NCBI GenBank assembly: GCA_016801885.1
Contig: CM028887.1
Span: 21,583,615-21,647,614, forward strand
DNA from: Toxotes chatareus
Lineage: Eukaryota; Chordata; Actinopteri; Toxotidae
Direction of reading: 5' to 3'
Length of the DNA: 64,000 bases
The position numbers and the translations under genes were made by a program. Each line of letters opens with the position of its first letter. Position 1 is the stretch's first letter. A model generated the notes under the pieces. The model saw nothing but the letters and a program-made list of their open reading frames with translations. It was not told the DNA's origin and ran no database searches. Positions 24,903-36,446 of this stretch are shown here, one piece after another.

Positions 24903-27900
24903 TCAGAGAGAAAAAAGCTGGTCATGTGATTTTTCTTGCTTCTGGGTAGACTGTGGCGGCGGTCTGGATGTGGAGGGCGGCGCACTACGAGCCCCCTGGC
25001 TGCTGTGGTCTGCCGCCTTCGCCCGATCCTCCAGAAACTTATCAAATTCTGAGAAAAGCGGTTATAGTTAAAGGTGTGTGTATGCACAAATACACACTGC
25101 ATAACAGATGAAGAACAGCAAAATATTATCTTCACACTCAAATGGCAGCACTGGGCCGTTCATGTTAAAACAACATACCTTCACTGGACACTCCCTCACA
25201 AACTGAAGACTGCTCCTCCTGCATTACCAAACACAAGAAAAGACAAAGGCTAAAGATCATATGACATATTTACTCACACAATCTTCCTCCCAAAACACAT
25301 AGCTTTTATTTCAAATAAAACTATATATAGCCTTACCATATCACTGGATAACCATTTGTCAATATCGTTCTGCAAAGAGTTTTTCGCTGGTGGCATCTAA
25401 GAGATAAGGTAACACTGTGTTGTAACTATTTATGCAAACAGAACTATACTTTCAAAAGGAAATATTCAGTTCAAATCCATTTGTGTGTTATTGTGTTATA
25501 CTCACTCCTCCTGTGACCTGCAACCTTGTGTCCAGAGCTCCGGCGAGGCCCTCCACAGCTCCCGGGTCCTCATATTTGACACTGGACACACACACACACA
25601 CACACACATCAGGGATGCATTGTAATGATGTGATGTAGGATATAGTCAGGTGTATAGCGACTGATCATTATAGATGTTCAGTCATAGCAGTGGTGTGGAG
25701 GGATAAGTAGTTGTCCTTTCTCTTGAAGATTTTTTTTTTTGTGGCATTTTTTCCTTTTTCCCTGCTCTAAGGCTTCACTTGTACTCAAAGCTGCACACAA
25801 ATAAACACAACGCACGTACTGACAGCATGTGTCATGATGTGGTGTGCGTCTTTCTGTCACCAGTTAGCACCTCTCACCTTTTCCGCTGTTCAGCCAGGGA
25901 GCTGCCTCTGGTCTGGGCAAACATGTCAAACTCCTCCTCCTCCTCTGCAAGACAGAGGGTAAAATCATTAAGTCACAGCTGAACAATAACTCTCATCACA
26001 CGGTTTTCTAATTTTCCACAGCAACAAATTTATAAATGGCATAATTTACAGCTAACAACATTTTTACAAGGAATATATTGACATTCCAGCATTAATCAAA
26101 CCCTCCGTCCCTCTCTGAACCTTCACCTGTTAAACAGATCACATGGTACAACAGTGTATTTTTAGTATTTCCTCCCTGAAACCACTGTTGCTTTTCCTGA
26201 GATGTGATGTTAGTCATGTGAGTTTGTTACACATTTTTAAACAGCCCATCCATCTGATGTCCAGCCACAACATCCTGTTTTCTACCGGAAACATAACAAA
26301 TTATGAAAGCTGGACTTCAGTTTTAAGAAATCATATGTATAGATTGGATGTTGCAAAAGAGTGAGAGTATGAAGCAATGGTTATACAAAGTTAACTCACT
26401 GTGGTTGGCCAGCTGCCTTTGATTGGCCAAGGTGCTGACTGCTGGTTGGCTGGTTGTTGTGATGACAGCGGGTGGGCTGAGAGTGGAGGGCTCAGGGCTG
26501 AGGTCGATGAGGTTCGGACTGTTGGTAGAGCTCTGCTGAGAGTTGGACACGAGGCAGTGGGTGCCACACTAAACTACTGTGTGAGAGTACTCTAACAGCT
26601 TTCATTACGTCAGACATCTTCCTTACCTGCTGAGTATTTGTAATTTGAGCCTTGTTACGTCTGTCAAACCTAAAACACAAACACAACACAACGAACACAA
26701 AATTTAGCAAGATACACAGTGCACAAGCACTTTTTTATAAACAAAATTAAAAGAGCAAAGCTAGACTGCAGCACACCTCTCATAGCGAATGAAGGCGTTG
26801 TTGAGGTCATCATTGGCCACGAGCAGCTCTTCAGTCAGTCCTTCATCCAGCAGCTGGGGGATGAGCTCCACCACCCGAGCCTGCATGCTCTTACACACTG
26901 AGTACAGCTGCTGCTTGGGCAGAGAAGGAGAGAGAGAAAGGAAAATCATCATTAATCTTTCTTTAATCCAAATCAAAAAAGGTATTTAATGATTAGGTGT
27001 AATTTACTTTTTTAGCATACCCAGATTTCCTCATCCTGCTACATCTACTTTTACATTAGTCACTAGTTTCCTACATTTTCCAGCATTCTTTGACAACATG
27101 AGAGGGACCCTGAGCATGAAATGAGCCAAACAGAAACCAAGGAGAGAAAGTGTAAAAAGAAAAATGCGGCAAAAAAATTAGGAAATGGTGTCACTTCCAT
27201 GCTGTTTTCCACACATGATTGATTAACATCAATCAATCACTCTGAGATTAGTAGTGAAAAAAAAACATGTACAGTATGTACATGTTTTGTACTACCCACA
27301 TGACGATAAAAGAATGCAGCGTCAGAATGATACACCCACAGACAACACAATGACACCAGAATTATATGGTACATCTCACCAATGATTGTTTTTAACAGTG
27401 CTGAAATGATAGGGCAGTTCTTTTCCTTCAACACTATGATTGTAAAACACAGTAGATGCTCTATACAATTGTGAAACATAAACACCTGTAGCAGCACTGT
27501 ATCATCCGGCTGGCTCTGTCCAGGTACAAGCTCATTCAGCATTTCAGACATCACTGTGAGGTTTCCCTTCACCAGCGCCAGCTCGCTCCGCAGCTTCTGT
27601 TCCTGGATTAAGGAAAAACCGAGGTCAAAAAGTTACAATTAGGTCAGTGATACATTGCTGTTACATGAAGACAACATTGGTCAATCTCAGATACCAGCCA
27701 TGGGTAGAAATGGTCTAGAACTCCTGTTTTACAGTTATAGTTTGTTTTGACTTGTCACAGTAGGAAATATATATCTGTATCTCTATTATATACAGTCATA
27801 TATAGTCAGTGGCTGACAGGCGTTGTTAGGCTGTGGTACCTGTTCTGCAGAGAGTGACACTGGACCCTCACTGGGTTGATGGACTGGGGGTGAAGTATTC

Positions 27901-30900
27901 TGAGTGGAAGCCCCTGAAGGAGCTTGTGGTTGTGACTGATTTGTGGTAGGAGCGACAGCGGCCGTCTCAGGAGCCCCGTTTTCTGGGATACTCTGCGAGA
28001 ATGAAGGCAGAGAGGTACAGTACAGGTGGCTGTCTATACATCTATTTTAATTTGGTGTGGTCAGTTTGTAAACAGTCTCACCCTGTTTGGAGTGTGGATC
28101 GGGGACAGAGCGTCCAGGTCCGTCATGGGGAATTCCAGACCTCGCCTCCTCAGGTCGTCATATACATATACCACCCCTGACAAGGAGGGAGAGCTACGAA
28201 ATGCATCAGCCCACGACTGGAGATGGGAGGGAGAATATATTATAAAATACAATGACAATGACCGACTTATATCCCTGTTCAATAACACAGTAAACAGTTC
28301 AAAAACAATGATTGCATGTGAAAAGAACAAGAAGACAAGAAAAGCAACATGGAGAGAGAACAAAAAGAAATGATCCTACAGCATTTACAAGCCGGGCTCT
28401 ATCAAATGTTATCATTCCTGCGAGTCTGATTACACACAACTGGTTTTGACCATGTAGCATAGGAATGCATGAAGCTATTTGAATTACAAAGAATACTAAC
28501 GATAACACTGTTGTACATGTCTGTAGACACAATAGAGCTGAACTTAAGTAAACTTTAAAAGCTGTGGGATGTCAACATGCCACTGAGTACTCTCATGAAG
28601 ACAATGTCAAACCACATGCACAAAGCAAAATTTCATTGGTCCCAGCCTCTCCAATGTGAATTACTTATTATTTAAGAAAATAACTAGCAGATTATTAATA
28701 ATGGAAATATTCATTGGCAGCAGTGCAGACAGTTTCTATCATATTGTCCTCTGTGGGAGTGTCCACATACCTGTATGAGGCTGAGTATCCTGTCCTGGAG
28801 GGCAGTGGGTGGGTTATATTTAGGCAGAATGGAACGAACCAAAACCCCCTCAACAAACTCCTGAGATGCCACCAGAACATGGAAGCGATGACCACAGTTC
28901 TTTACACAAGCCTCAAGAACCTGTGTGATCCAGTCCAAAATAAAAAAGAAAGCATACATTCAGTTAAAAAAAAAATGCAAATTCAAGCTGCTCTAAAATA
29001 AAGCCTTTTCGTTCATGGTCTCAGTATGAATGTTGATTTAGCCACTTGCATAAGCATATGCCCTAAAACCATCTCCTCTAGGTCACCAACCAATCAGGAC
29101 AAGGGCCATTCTGGCCTTCATATTACACTCTTATGCCCTGCATCATTGTCATGTGATGAAAAAATGAATACAGCTGTTACATACAATGACCTACAGATGA
29201 TAACTCACAGTGAGAGCCAACATGATCTCTCTGAAGTTCTTGTTTCCTACGATTCTCTTCTTAATAGCTTTGACTGCATCTCTGGGACTGGTGGGAGGGA
29301 ACAAACAACTTTGCATGAGATGACTGGTTAACTTGTTATCTTAATATTTTGAAATAAAAATAAACAATAATCATCAACAAAAATGAAGAAAAACTGCTTT
29401 TCTGTTGCAGAGGCATCAATGAAAACAGTTTTGCTATTGCCTCATGTGCACAATGTGAAATAGACTGAAGTGACTAAATACAGTCACCCCTGCACTATAA
29501 ACACATTACATTTCAAGCCTGCAGTGGTTCTCATACTATGGCAAACCAAAGTGCAAAACACCTACGATATTGACATAAGTGGGTCAGTTGATTGACATAA
29601 GTGGGTCATTCGAATAAAACCAGTTCCATAGCAATGCAAAACGAAACAACCAAGCCAAAAAGGAAATGACAGTAAAAAGAAATAGAAAAATAACAGTGCA
29701 CTAATTAGTCAGAAAGGTTAGGCAATATGCACCAGATGAAGACACTTGATACTTGATGAAATCGTGCTGTGTGCCTTGGATTTTTCCTCTTTCACCAGTA
29801 ATCATTATACTGACTTGTGCTGAGAGGTCAAGGAAAGTCTCTACTGGCTAGTCTGCTCCACCAGAGAGAGCAAAAATAACTGAGCAGAACAAAAGGCATC
29901 ATCCTTACCCCTCATCTGTCTCATTGATGATATCACATATCTCTATGTTGAGCCCCCAGTCCTCTGACTGCAGAGAGCCGCTGGTCGCTTGCTCTGTCAG
30001 CGGAGAGAGAGAATCAAGTGAAGTTAGTGGGAACAGGCACATGTCACAATAACCAGTAGACTTTCTTCCAAAATCAAGATATCTGCATGACAATAGGAAG
30101 TCACACAAGTCATTTTTAGTTGGTCTTTTGGGGTTTTTTTTCAGAAATTGTTCTGGGAGAAATGTGTTAATTTAGATAGAAATGTCATAAAATTCAGACA
30201 TTACATACGACACTGCTATAGATTCATACAGGAGTTCACCAGTTATCATTGCTGTGTCTTCCTTCTTAAGGGTTGCTGTTTTTGTTATATTAATGGATGT
30301 TAGGAAACAAAGGTTAACATTTCAGTACTGATAACTTGAGGTTACACTAAAGCACCTGACACATTTGTTTCATATCTTAAGTATTTTTATTAAAAATGTG
30401 ATATGTTACAAAATAAGCAAGAGTCTAAGTTAAGCCCAGTTTAACTGATTTTTTTGGCCACCTGGGGGTAGATTAAATCAGCTGTAAACACAACACTGAA
30501 GTATTGGCTCTTTAACTGCTAAATGTCACATAAATCACCATATAAAGCTGTTTTCATAATCAACAAACACTGAAATCTCTCATGTGAAGTAAGTGGTATC
30601 CTTCAGATAACAGTGTTTTTATAGGAACTCACTGCAGATTGAGAAAACAGGTTTTTCCCTCTAACATATCTTTTCTTCTAAACTATTTAGCAATCAAAGC
30701 CAGCTTTCTTTGCACTCCACCCCTCACAGGCTCCTCATAAGTCTCTAAATCTCCTTCATTCCTTTCAACCAATACACGCCCCCCCCCCAAACACACACAC
30801 ACACACACACTCTCTCTCCCAACCCTCACCCCTGCCTTTCTCAATCCCATCCACTCCCTCCCTCCCCTTTCCTCCCTTCCCCTCTCCTTTCCCAGCTCCC

Positions 30901-31673
30901 TCCACTTCATGTGACTGTCAGCTGCTTCTGTTCTCCTTCGCCTTCAGAAGTGGCTGAAGCCTCTCTGACATTTATGTGCGAGAAAGTGAGTGGTTGTGAT
31001 AAGAGGAAGGAAGGCTTGAGATGGGTGTGTAACATTTTCTCACTTCTCATGACTGTCCTGATTACACATCTTTCCTGGAGTCAGTGGCTATCCTCAAGCC
31101 TTTAATGGGTGTGTGGATTTTTTCAGTGGTCTAACAAAAAGAAGCACCCTGCAGCCATTATGAGGAAATTCTTCTGCTTTTAACCCTGTAGGACATGACA
31201 TATGCCTGCTGAAGAGGACCAGTAACACTTAAGCATAAGGTGTGAAGCTGCATCTTAACTTAACACATCAGCGATTGAGGAAGTGAGAAGAAACATCACG
31301 TGGCTCTCTAATTCGCCAAAAATAGCTGTCGCTTTACGCACAGTAACCAATCACGTGAAAGGCTGGGGAAATTGAGTCCCGCCTCTGCCGCGTCTTTGGC
31401 TCTGAAAACTTCTTTTTACGTTTGTATGTCAAATTTCGAGCTCGTTATTAAATATTTAGAATAAGAAAGCTACAATTAGAAGCGTAATTAAATTGCAGTG
31501 GCAGCGTGGTTGTAAAATTATAAAAGGTATTGTTTGCTTTGTGTGAAGTAAACTAATGCTGAAGTAATCTAATGCTGTCAAATTAATCCAACGGAGCACA
31601 ACAAAATCAACTGCGCCTTACCGATTCTCTGACCGACGGGCGTTGAGAAGGGGTTTCCTATGAGAAACTCCAT
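24903..31673 (-). CDS. tom1: TOM1, VHS-GAT endosomal sorting adaptor, complete
   Basis: TOM1 binds ubiquitinated cargo, Tollip, Endofin, clathrin and myosin VI on endosomes. Fifteen exons on the minus strand are 31673-31622, 29993-29909, 29287-29209, 28920-28771, 28216-28082, 27992-27840, 27602-27486, 26910-26777, 26669-26627, 26535-26400, 25944-25878, 25581-25506, 25396-25337, 25218-25179 and 25048-24903. They give 1473 nt, or 490 residues (human 492), all in phase. The VHS domain spans about residues 15-150 (SLQSEDW, CVKNCGHRFHVLVASQ, SWADAFRSSP). A Ser/Pro-rich linker follows, then the GAT domain at about 219-305 (SEMLNELVPGQ, ELIPQ, TEELL). LIDL at about 325-328 is clathrin-box-like. The C-terminal part (EFDMFAQTRGSSLAEQRK, DIDKWLSSD, EFDKFLEDRAKAAD) matches TOM1. 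Residues such as ILPK, SWADAFRSS and FPMTDLD favour TOM1 over TOM1L2. Acceptors of exons 8 and 10 are tandem AGs, so single-residue variants are likely. Confidence 0.95.
29569..29610. repeat. Direct tandem duplication of a 22-base unit in tom1 intron 2
   Basis: The 18-base word ATTGACATAAGTGGGTCA occurs at 29569-29586 and again at 29591-29608, so a 22-base unit is present twice. This is a recent small duplication without coding effect. Confidence 0.85.
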
Positions 31674-31860
31674 TTTCTCCCCGAGTGAAAACATCCTCGA
31701 AAAGTTAAGGCGTCCACCCTATGTTGAAGTAATCTGGAAAATATATTGAGCTGCAAACCGTGGTGTTTCCTTTTTGGTTTCACAGCCTCTGCCGCTGCCT
31801 CAGAGGCGCACTGGCTCTGTGAGCGGTCACGTGAAAACACACACACAGAGAGAGAGAGGC
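31290..31860 (-). promoter_or_regulatory. tom1 promoter and intron-1 start region with CACGTG boxes
   Basis: The tom1 ATG is at 31673. Three CACGTG E-boxes lie close by: 31828-31833 upstream of the start, and 31352-31357 and 31297-31302 at the start of intron 1. The upstream one reads GGTCACGTGA, nearly the CLEAR consensus GTCACGTGAC bound by TFEB-type factors. A CCAAT word lies at 31346-31350 on the plus strand. The transcription start itself is not known from sequence. Confidence 0.4.
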
Positions 31861-32660
31861 AGGAAACTGCACACATCAACATACAGGCAGAAAACCGCTT
31901 GTTAAATCCTCATTTTAGTACCTGTAGAGAACTTGCTAATACTCAAAGACATTTTACTTTCAGTTGCGTTCCTCCAGTCCAGTAAAAATGAAACTCTCAG
32001 AAGTCTTCATGAATAAAATTTAAAAAGAAAGGAAAAAAGGAGAAAGATTGTTTCTTTCAACCCTTTAAATAGAACCTAGAACTGCCAGCAATGTAATGAA
32101 TGTACAGAAAGCATAAAAAACTACTCATTGGGGAGAATTACCCCTTTCAGGCTTTTACATCGTTTATAACGGATACTGGAAGGAGTATTGAGTTCACCTT
32201 CTTAAATAAATGAAGCAATATCACAATGAAAAAAAGTAAAAGTAAAATCTTTAAGTATTGTGAGCCAAATGTTGGTGTATTTAAAATGCTCTTCTCTTGT
32301 GAATTCCAGTCACTTGTTTCAATGGTTTATGTCTCCATCATTGGGCACTGAGCCTCACAGCCTGAGGACATGTGACCAATGAGAAAAACAGCCCCTGTAC
32401 ATACAGAAGTAGAGGTCAAAATGATTAATATGCATATTAGGGATAACTTACTCTCATTTCTACAAACTGTCAGTTTGTAGAAATTCCAGCTACAACATCT
32501 GAAACCGCAGATAAATAACTGACTGACTGACTGAGGGGTTCGGGCTTAGTGAGACACGTCTATGAAAGCAGCTCCACCTTGTGTCCGTAATGTAACCTGC
32601 AGTACAACACAGAAAAGATAACATAAACCTTTAATAGTCCCACAATGGGGAAATTACACA

Positions 32661-32769
32661 ATAATAATACTAATACTAATACTAATACTAATAATAATAC
32701 TAATGCTACTACTACTGCTACTACTACTACTACTACTACTACTACTAATAATAATAATAATAATAATAA
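32661..32769. repeat. Compound AAT / ACT trinucleotide microsatellite
   Basis: AAT units, then AATACT hexamers, then ACT units, then AAT units again form a compound repeat of about 109 bases. An open frame on the minus strand reads it as poly-Ser/Ile and is not a gene. Confidence 0.95.
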
Positions 32770-33214
32770 ATACTATAAACAGTAAACAGTATGACCAAAA
32801 TGACCATGTGCACTGTTTGAGCAGTAAGGGAAAAAAAAAAGAAGAAGATAGGCTGCACATATAGCACCAATTTTTAAGTTCAGGAGTGAGTATGTGTGCA
32901 TGTGGTTTGATTTGGTGTTGAATTATAGCTCTTGCATAAAGAAGCAATACTTACTGAAAATAACGACCATGTGTTAAAATAACTCTTATTGACTGAGCAC
33001 TTCTTATTTGTTGTTTTCTCATCCACCATAAATCAATTTCTCTGATATTTTCATGACACAGTGTCCTATAGAAATTCTTTAGGTACATCCTGTTTATTTT
33101 TATCTGATTTTTTACAGAACATGCCAAGAAAAAAAAAACTGTTGCTGCTAATCAGGATAACATTTTTCCCATGAGAAAGTTTAGCTTTTGTTGCTCAAGT
33201 ATTTTTCTTGGCAT

Positions 33215-33310
33215 TTTGTAGCTTTGTGTGACAGTGGAACGCTGACAGGAAATGAGGGAAAGGGGAGATGGGTAACGACATGCAACACTGGCCAGGGAAA
33301 TGTACTAAAA
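33215..33310 (+). repeat. Possible dispersed repeat fragment
   Basis: GACAGTGGAACGCTGACAGG, then GAAATGAGGGAAAGGGGAGA and ACGACATGCAAC, follow the order of a common teleost interspersed repeat (gacaggaaa - ggggaga - gacatgcaac). A related fragment lies at 44190-44335. Confidence 0.4.
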
Positions 33311-35085
33311 GTCTCAATGCACAAACATGGTCCTTGTGTTTCTGATCCTGCATATCTAGTGCTCCGATGTCATATATTATCTAATTTAACATTTATTTGC
33401 ACTCTCTGTATGGATAAATACTTATTTTTCTCTTCATATATGTAAGCTTACTTTTGTCAAAGCCTTTCAAAGACTGTCGTGATACTAAGGTATTTTGAAC
33501 GAAGCCCTCTTGTATGTATGCATTATCACCACTAGGTGGCAGCATAGACTCTGAATGTGAGAGATGGTGATAGATCTGTGATCTAGTCGTGTTTTTTTTT
33601 TTTTCTTTTTTTTTGTATTCCAGACAACAACCCCACACTGACAACTGACAAACCGTGTACTGATGGACATGGACAGTGGTGTATTACTGAAGTGAGGAAA
33701 TAATTACAGTCAAGCTGATAAGCAGATTGCTTCTTTCTTCGAGAATTCTCACTGATGTGACCGTGATTTAGGAGTTTTAATGCGGCCATGGTCTAAGTTA
33801 CATCCATAACTTGGACTCTACAGTAAACAGAAAGTAAGAGTAAACTGAAGTGTTTTGATATGACATATCCTCAGATTCAAACCCGTGACATCCCAGCTAC
33901 CATAGTTGCTGTTTATGAATCGCTCTGTGTCCCCTGTTTGGGAACACCTTGGCTGTGTCTGTCCCCAAAGCAATATCCCTGTCTCAGGGGAAAAAATAAA
34001 AGTGGTAATGTCCAAAGAATGCTGTGAGAACAAAGACGACCACCAATGAGTGATTTCATGTCTGAACTTGGGCACGTTTACAAAAAAATCCTCTGTTTTA
34101 TCTAATGTCCTCCTGCTGCTTAGAAACACATGTTCAACAGTCTAACAACAAAATATGGAAAGAGTGGTGACACATATTGATTGATCCAGTAACTTGACAC
34201 ATTCGGTCGGTGAGGATGTGAAGATGAAAGTTAGTTCCTCAGTCCTCTGATGCACAGATATGTTCAGGCCTCTCTGTAAAGCTTCAAAGCATCAAAATGC
34301 ACAGTGAAAACACTTTTCATTGTTCATTCTGGATGACCACGTTTATGAACCTCTAAACTTATTTCCAAAACATGTTTTATACATAAAGTTTTGAATTTGA
34401 CAGCACGGTAATTGGTGTATCGCCTGTCCGCTTAAAGACACACTGTTCTATTCAAAGCGTTGTTGGGTCAGTAGATCAAAGAGTCAGATTAGAAAGCCCA
34501 GGGGGATTCTGGGTCACATTGTGGCCGTGAGGAGGAGAACACCAGTGTGTTATCTCTTTTCTCCAGGCTGTGCGACCTGGCATAATGCAGCAACTTAAAA
34601 ACCCTCACCCTCATTGTTCACACAATGAGAGGTCTGTATCGGGCCTCTGCGGCCAGTGGTGTTCATGTTTCCTGACAATACGTGAGCCAGCAGCACATGA
34701 AACAGTTGTGTAGCAGAAAATCATGGAGAGGAAACGTTTACTTATTAGTGTGTTCATTCTTGTCGGAAGAAAAAGCTATTTGAAGTAGTTTAAATGGGGG
34801 AAACACTTCTCTTTTTTCTTGATGTTTCCAGCAGGCTCTCCCTCTGACATTATGTGTGGTTGAGGAGAATATTGTGCCTGAGGGAAACTTGTAGAAAACC
34901 ACACCATAAGCACGTTTTAATCCAAAACTGCCACACAATAAATAACATAAACTGGTCCACAATTTCAAGGGACTGATCTTAGGAAACTGCATGCATGTAT
35001 GTATAAATGCAGTTGTGTGTGTGTGAAGGTGTGTGTGTGGTTGCACTGGTTGTAAATTGATCCCTCCTACTCTCTCTGGTTCGTT

Positions 35086-35180
35086 GTGCAGAGGAGGGGC
35101 GAGGAGGAGGAGGAGGAAGAGGAGGAGGAGGAGGAGGGAGCCGAAGCAGGAAGGAAGGCAGGCAGAGAGGGAAGGGAGGC
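35086..35180 (+). promoter_or_regulatory. Purine (GAGGAGG) tract upstream of grk4 exon 1
   Basis: About 95 bases are almost pure purine on the plus strand, built of GAGGAGG, GGAAGG and GGCAGG units. The tract lies roughly 240-330 bases before the grk4 ATG, so it is in the promoter or 5' leader. Such tracts can form triplex or G-quadruplex structures, though a role here is inference. Confidence 0.4.
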
Positions 35181-35417
35181 AGGCTGTGAATGCTAACGAG
35201 CCCCGTCGTAATCATACAGCTCCGTAGGTAGGCTTTGCTAAAACATCTTGCAATGGAGAGAAACGACCACCACTATTAAAGACCTACTATGCGCCAGTGC
35301 CGCGTTAGCCCTGTGCGCGTGCAGCAGCCTCACCGTCGTCCGCACGTTTGATCAGAAAAACCGTCTTTTTCCGCTGAGTGAAATGTATCGCGACTGCTCG
35401 GGATTCACATTCTGACA

Positions 35418-36405
35418 ATGGAGATTGAAAATATCGTGGCCAACACGGTTCTCCTGAAGGCAAGGGAAGGTAAGCTGTGCTCTATGGCAAAAAGAAAAGA
35501 GAATAAAAGAGATGTGTTTTTTTTTCTCAGCCACCTCAACGACATGGTCATGGACGAGCCCGAGCTGTCGGCAGTCCTTCCTTGGGATTTATGCTTTCCT
35601 CGTCTCCCATCCCTGCGCAGCGCTTTGTCTCCGGGCAAACGCCAAACATATTCCGTTGAAATCAGCTGTTTGTACACTAACAACACACACATTTACCGGA
35701 CAGGTTAACATAAGGCCCAGCAGGCTGGAGATGAACAACGCAGGGAGTGTTTGCAGCATCGCGCTCAGATGGCAGCGTTGCATTAGAGGCTGTCGAGCAG
35801 ATTTTTTCACACAAGCACCAGTGGTTTTGTGGGTATTTACAATTTACGATGACATAACGGGTATTTAATGGTATTCCCATGACATGGTATTGAGTGTAGA
35901 GCGAAATATAGCTGCGCAGTGGGGCTCTGTGACTGAGCACAGCCTCTTCTTACCTGTCATTGTAGGTTTCGATGTGTTTAAAGCTTAATTGGGAAGGTGA
36001 AGTGAACGTGTGGGATTATTTGACGCAGAAATATGCCACTGCATTGCTGTTTGGCTGTGGACCGGGAGCTGCTGGGATGAAAGAATAGAAAGAGGTTTTT
36101 TAGATTCAGAGGGTTACTGGAGGATGGCCCACCGTGTATACTAACCCCCCCCCCCTCTTCTCCTCCTCCCTCCGCGGCCCAGGCGCTACAGCCACGGGTG
36201 TACAGGCTGCTCAGTGGGCCGGTGATCCCACAGCAGCTCACCTGGAGGTGGAAAAGAGGCGAGTATCCATCTGTTTTCCGGGAGATGGCAGAGCAGAGAG
36301 GGTACTTTGTAGCCAGTGAGTAGGCGCAAGGTGGGTGTGCAACACTGTATCAGCAGCCAGAGGAGGGGGAAAGGGTGTTATTACTGCTCAATGATTTCCA
36401 CTCGT

Positions 36406-36446
<41 letters not shown>

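Larger units (their letters stand above)
31861..35080. other. Divergent spacer between tom1 and grk4
   Basis: The genes on either side point away from each other, so both promoters lie at the ends. Inside I see a compound AAT/ACT trinucleotide microsatellite (32661-32769), T runs near 33592-33614, and a worn dispersed repeat near 33215-33310. No coding exon was recognised. Open frames here are short and mostly simple sequence. Confidence 0.45.

Noticed and set aside
25500..25520. Alternative donor CAG|GTCACA at the end of tom1 exon 12
   Set aside because: The donor GGA|GTGAGT at 25505-25504 is much stronger and keeps phase 0 into the next exon.
35418..35868. Open frames reading past the grk4 exon 1 donor
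   Set aside because: A clear GTAAGC donor at 35470 and phase-1 joining to 47221 give the GRK protein, so the read-through frames are intron.
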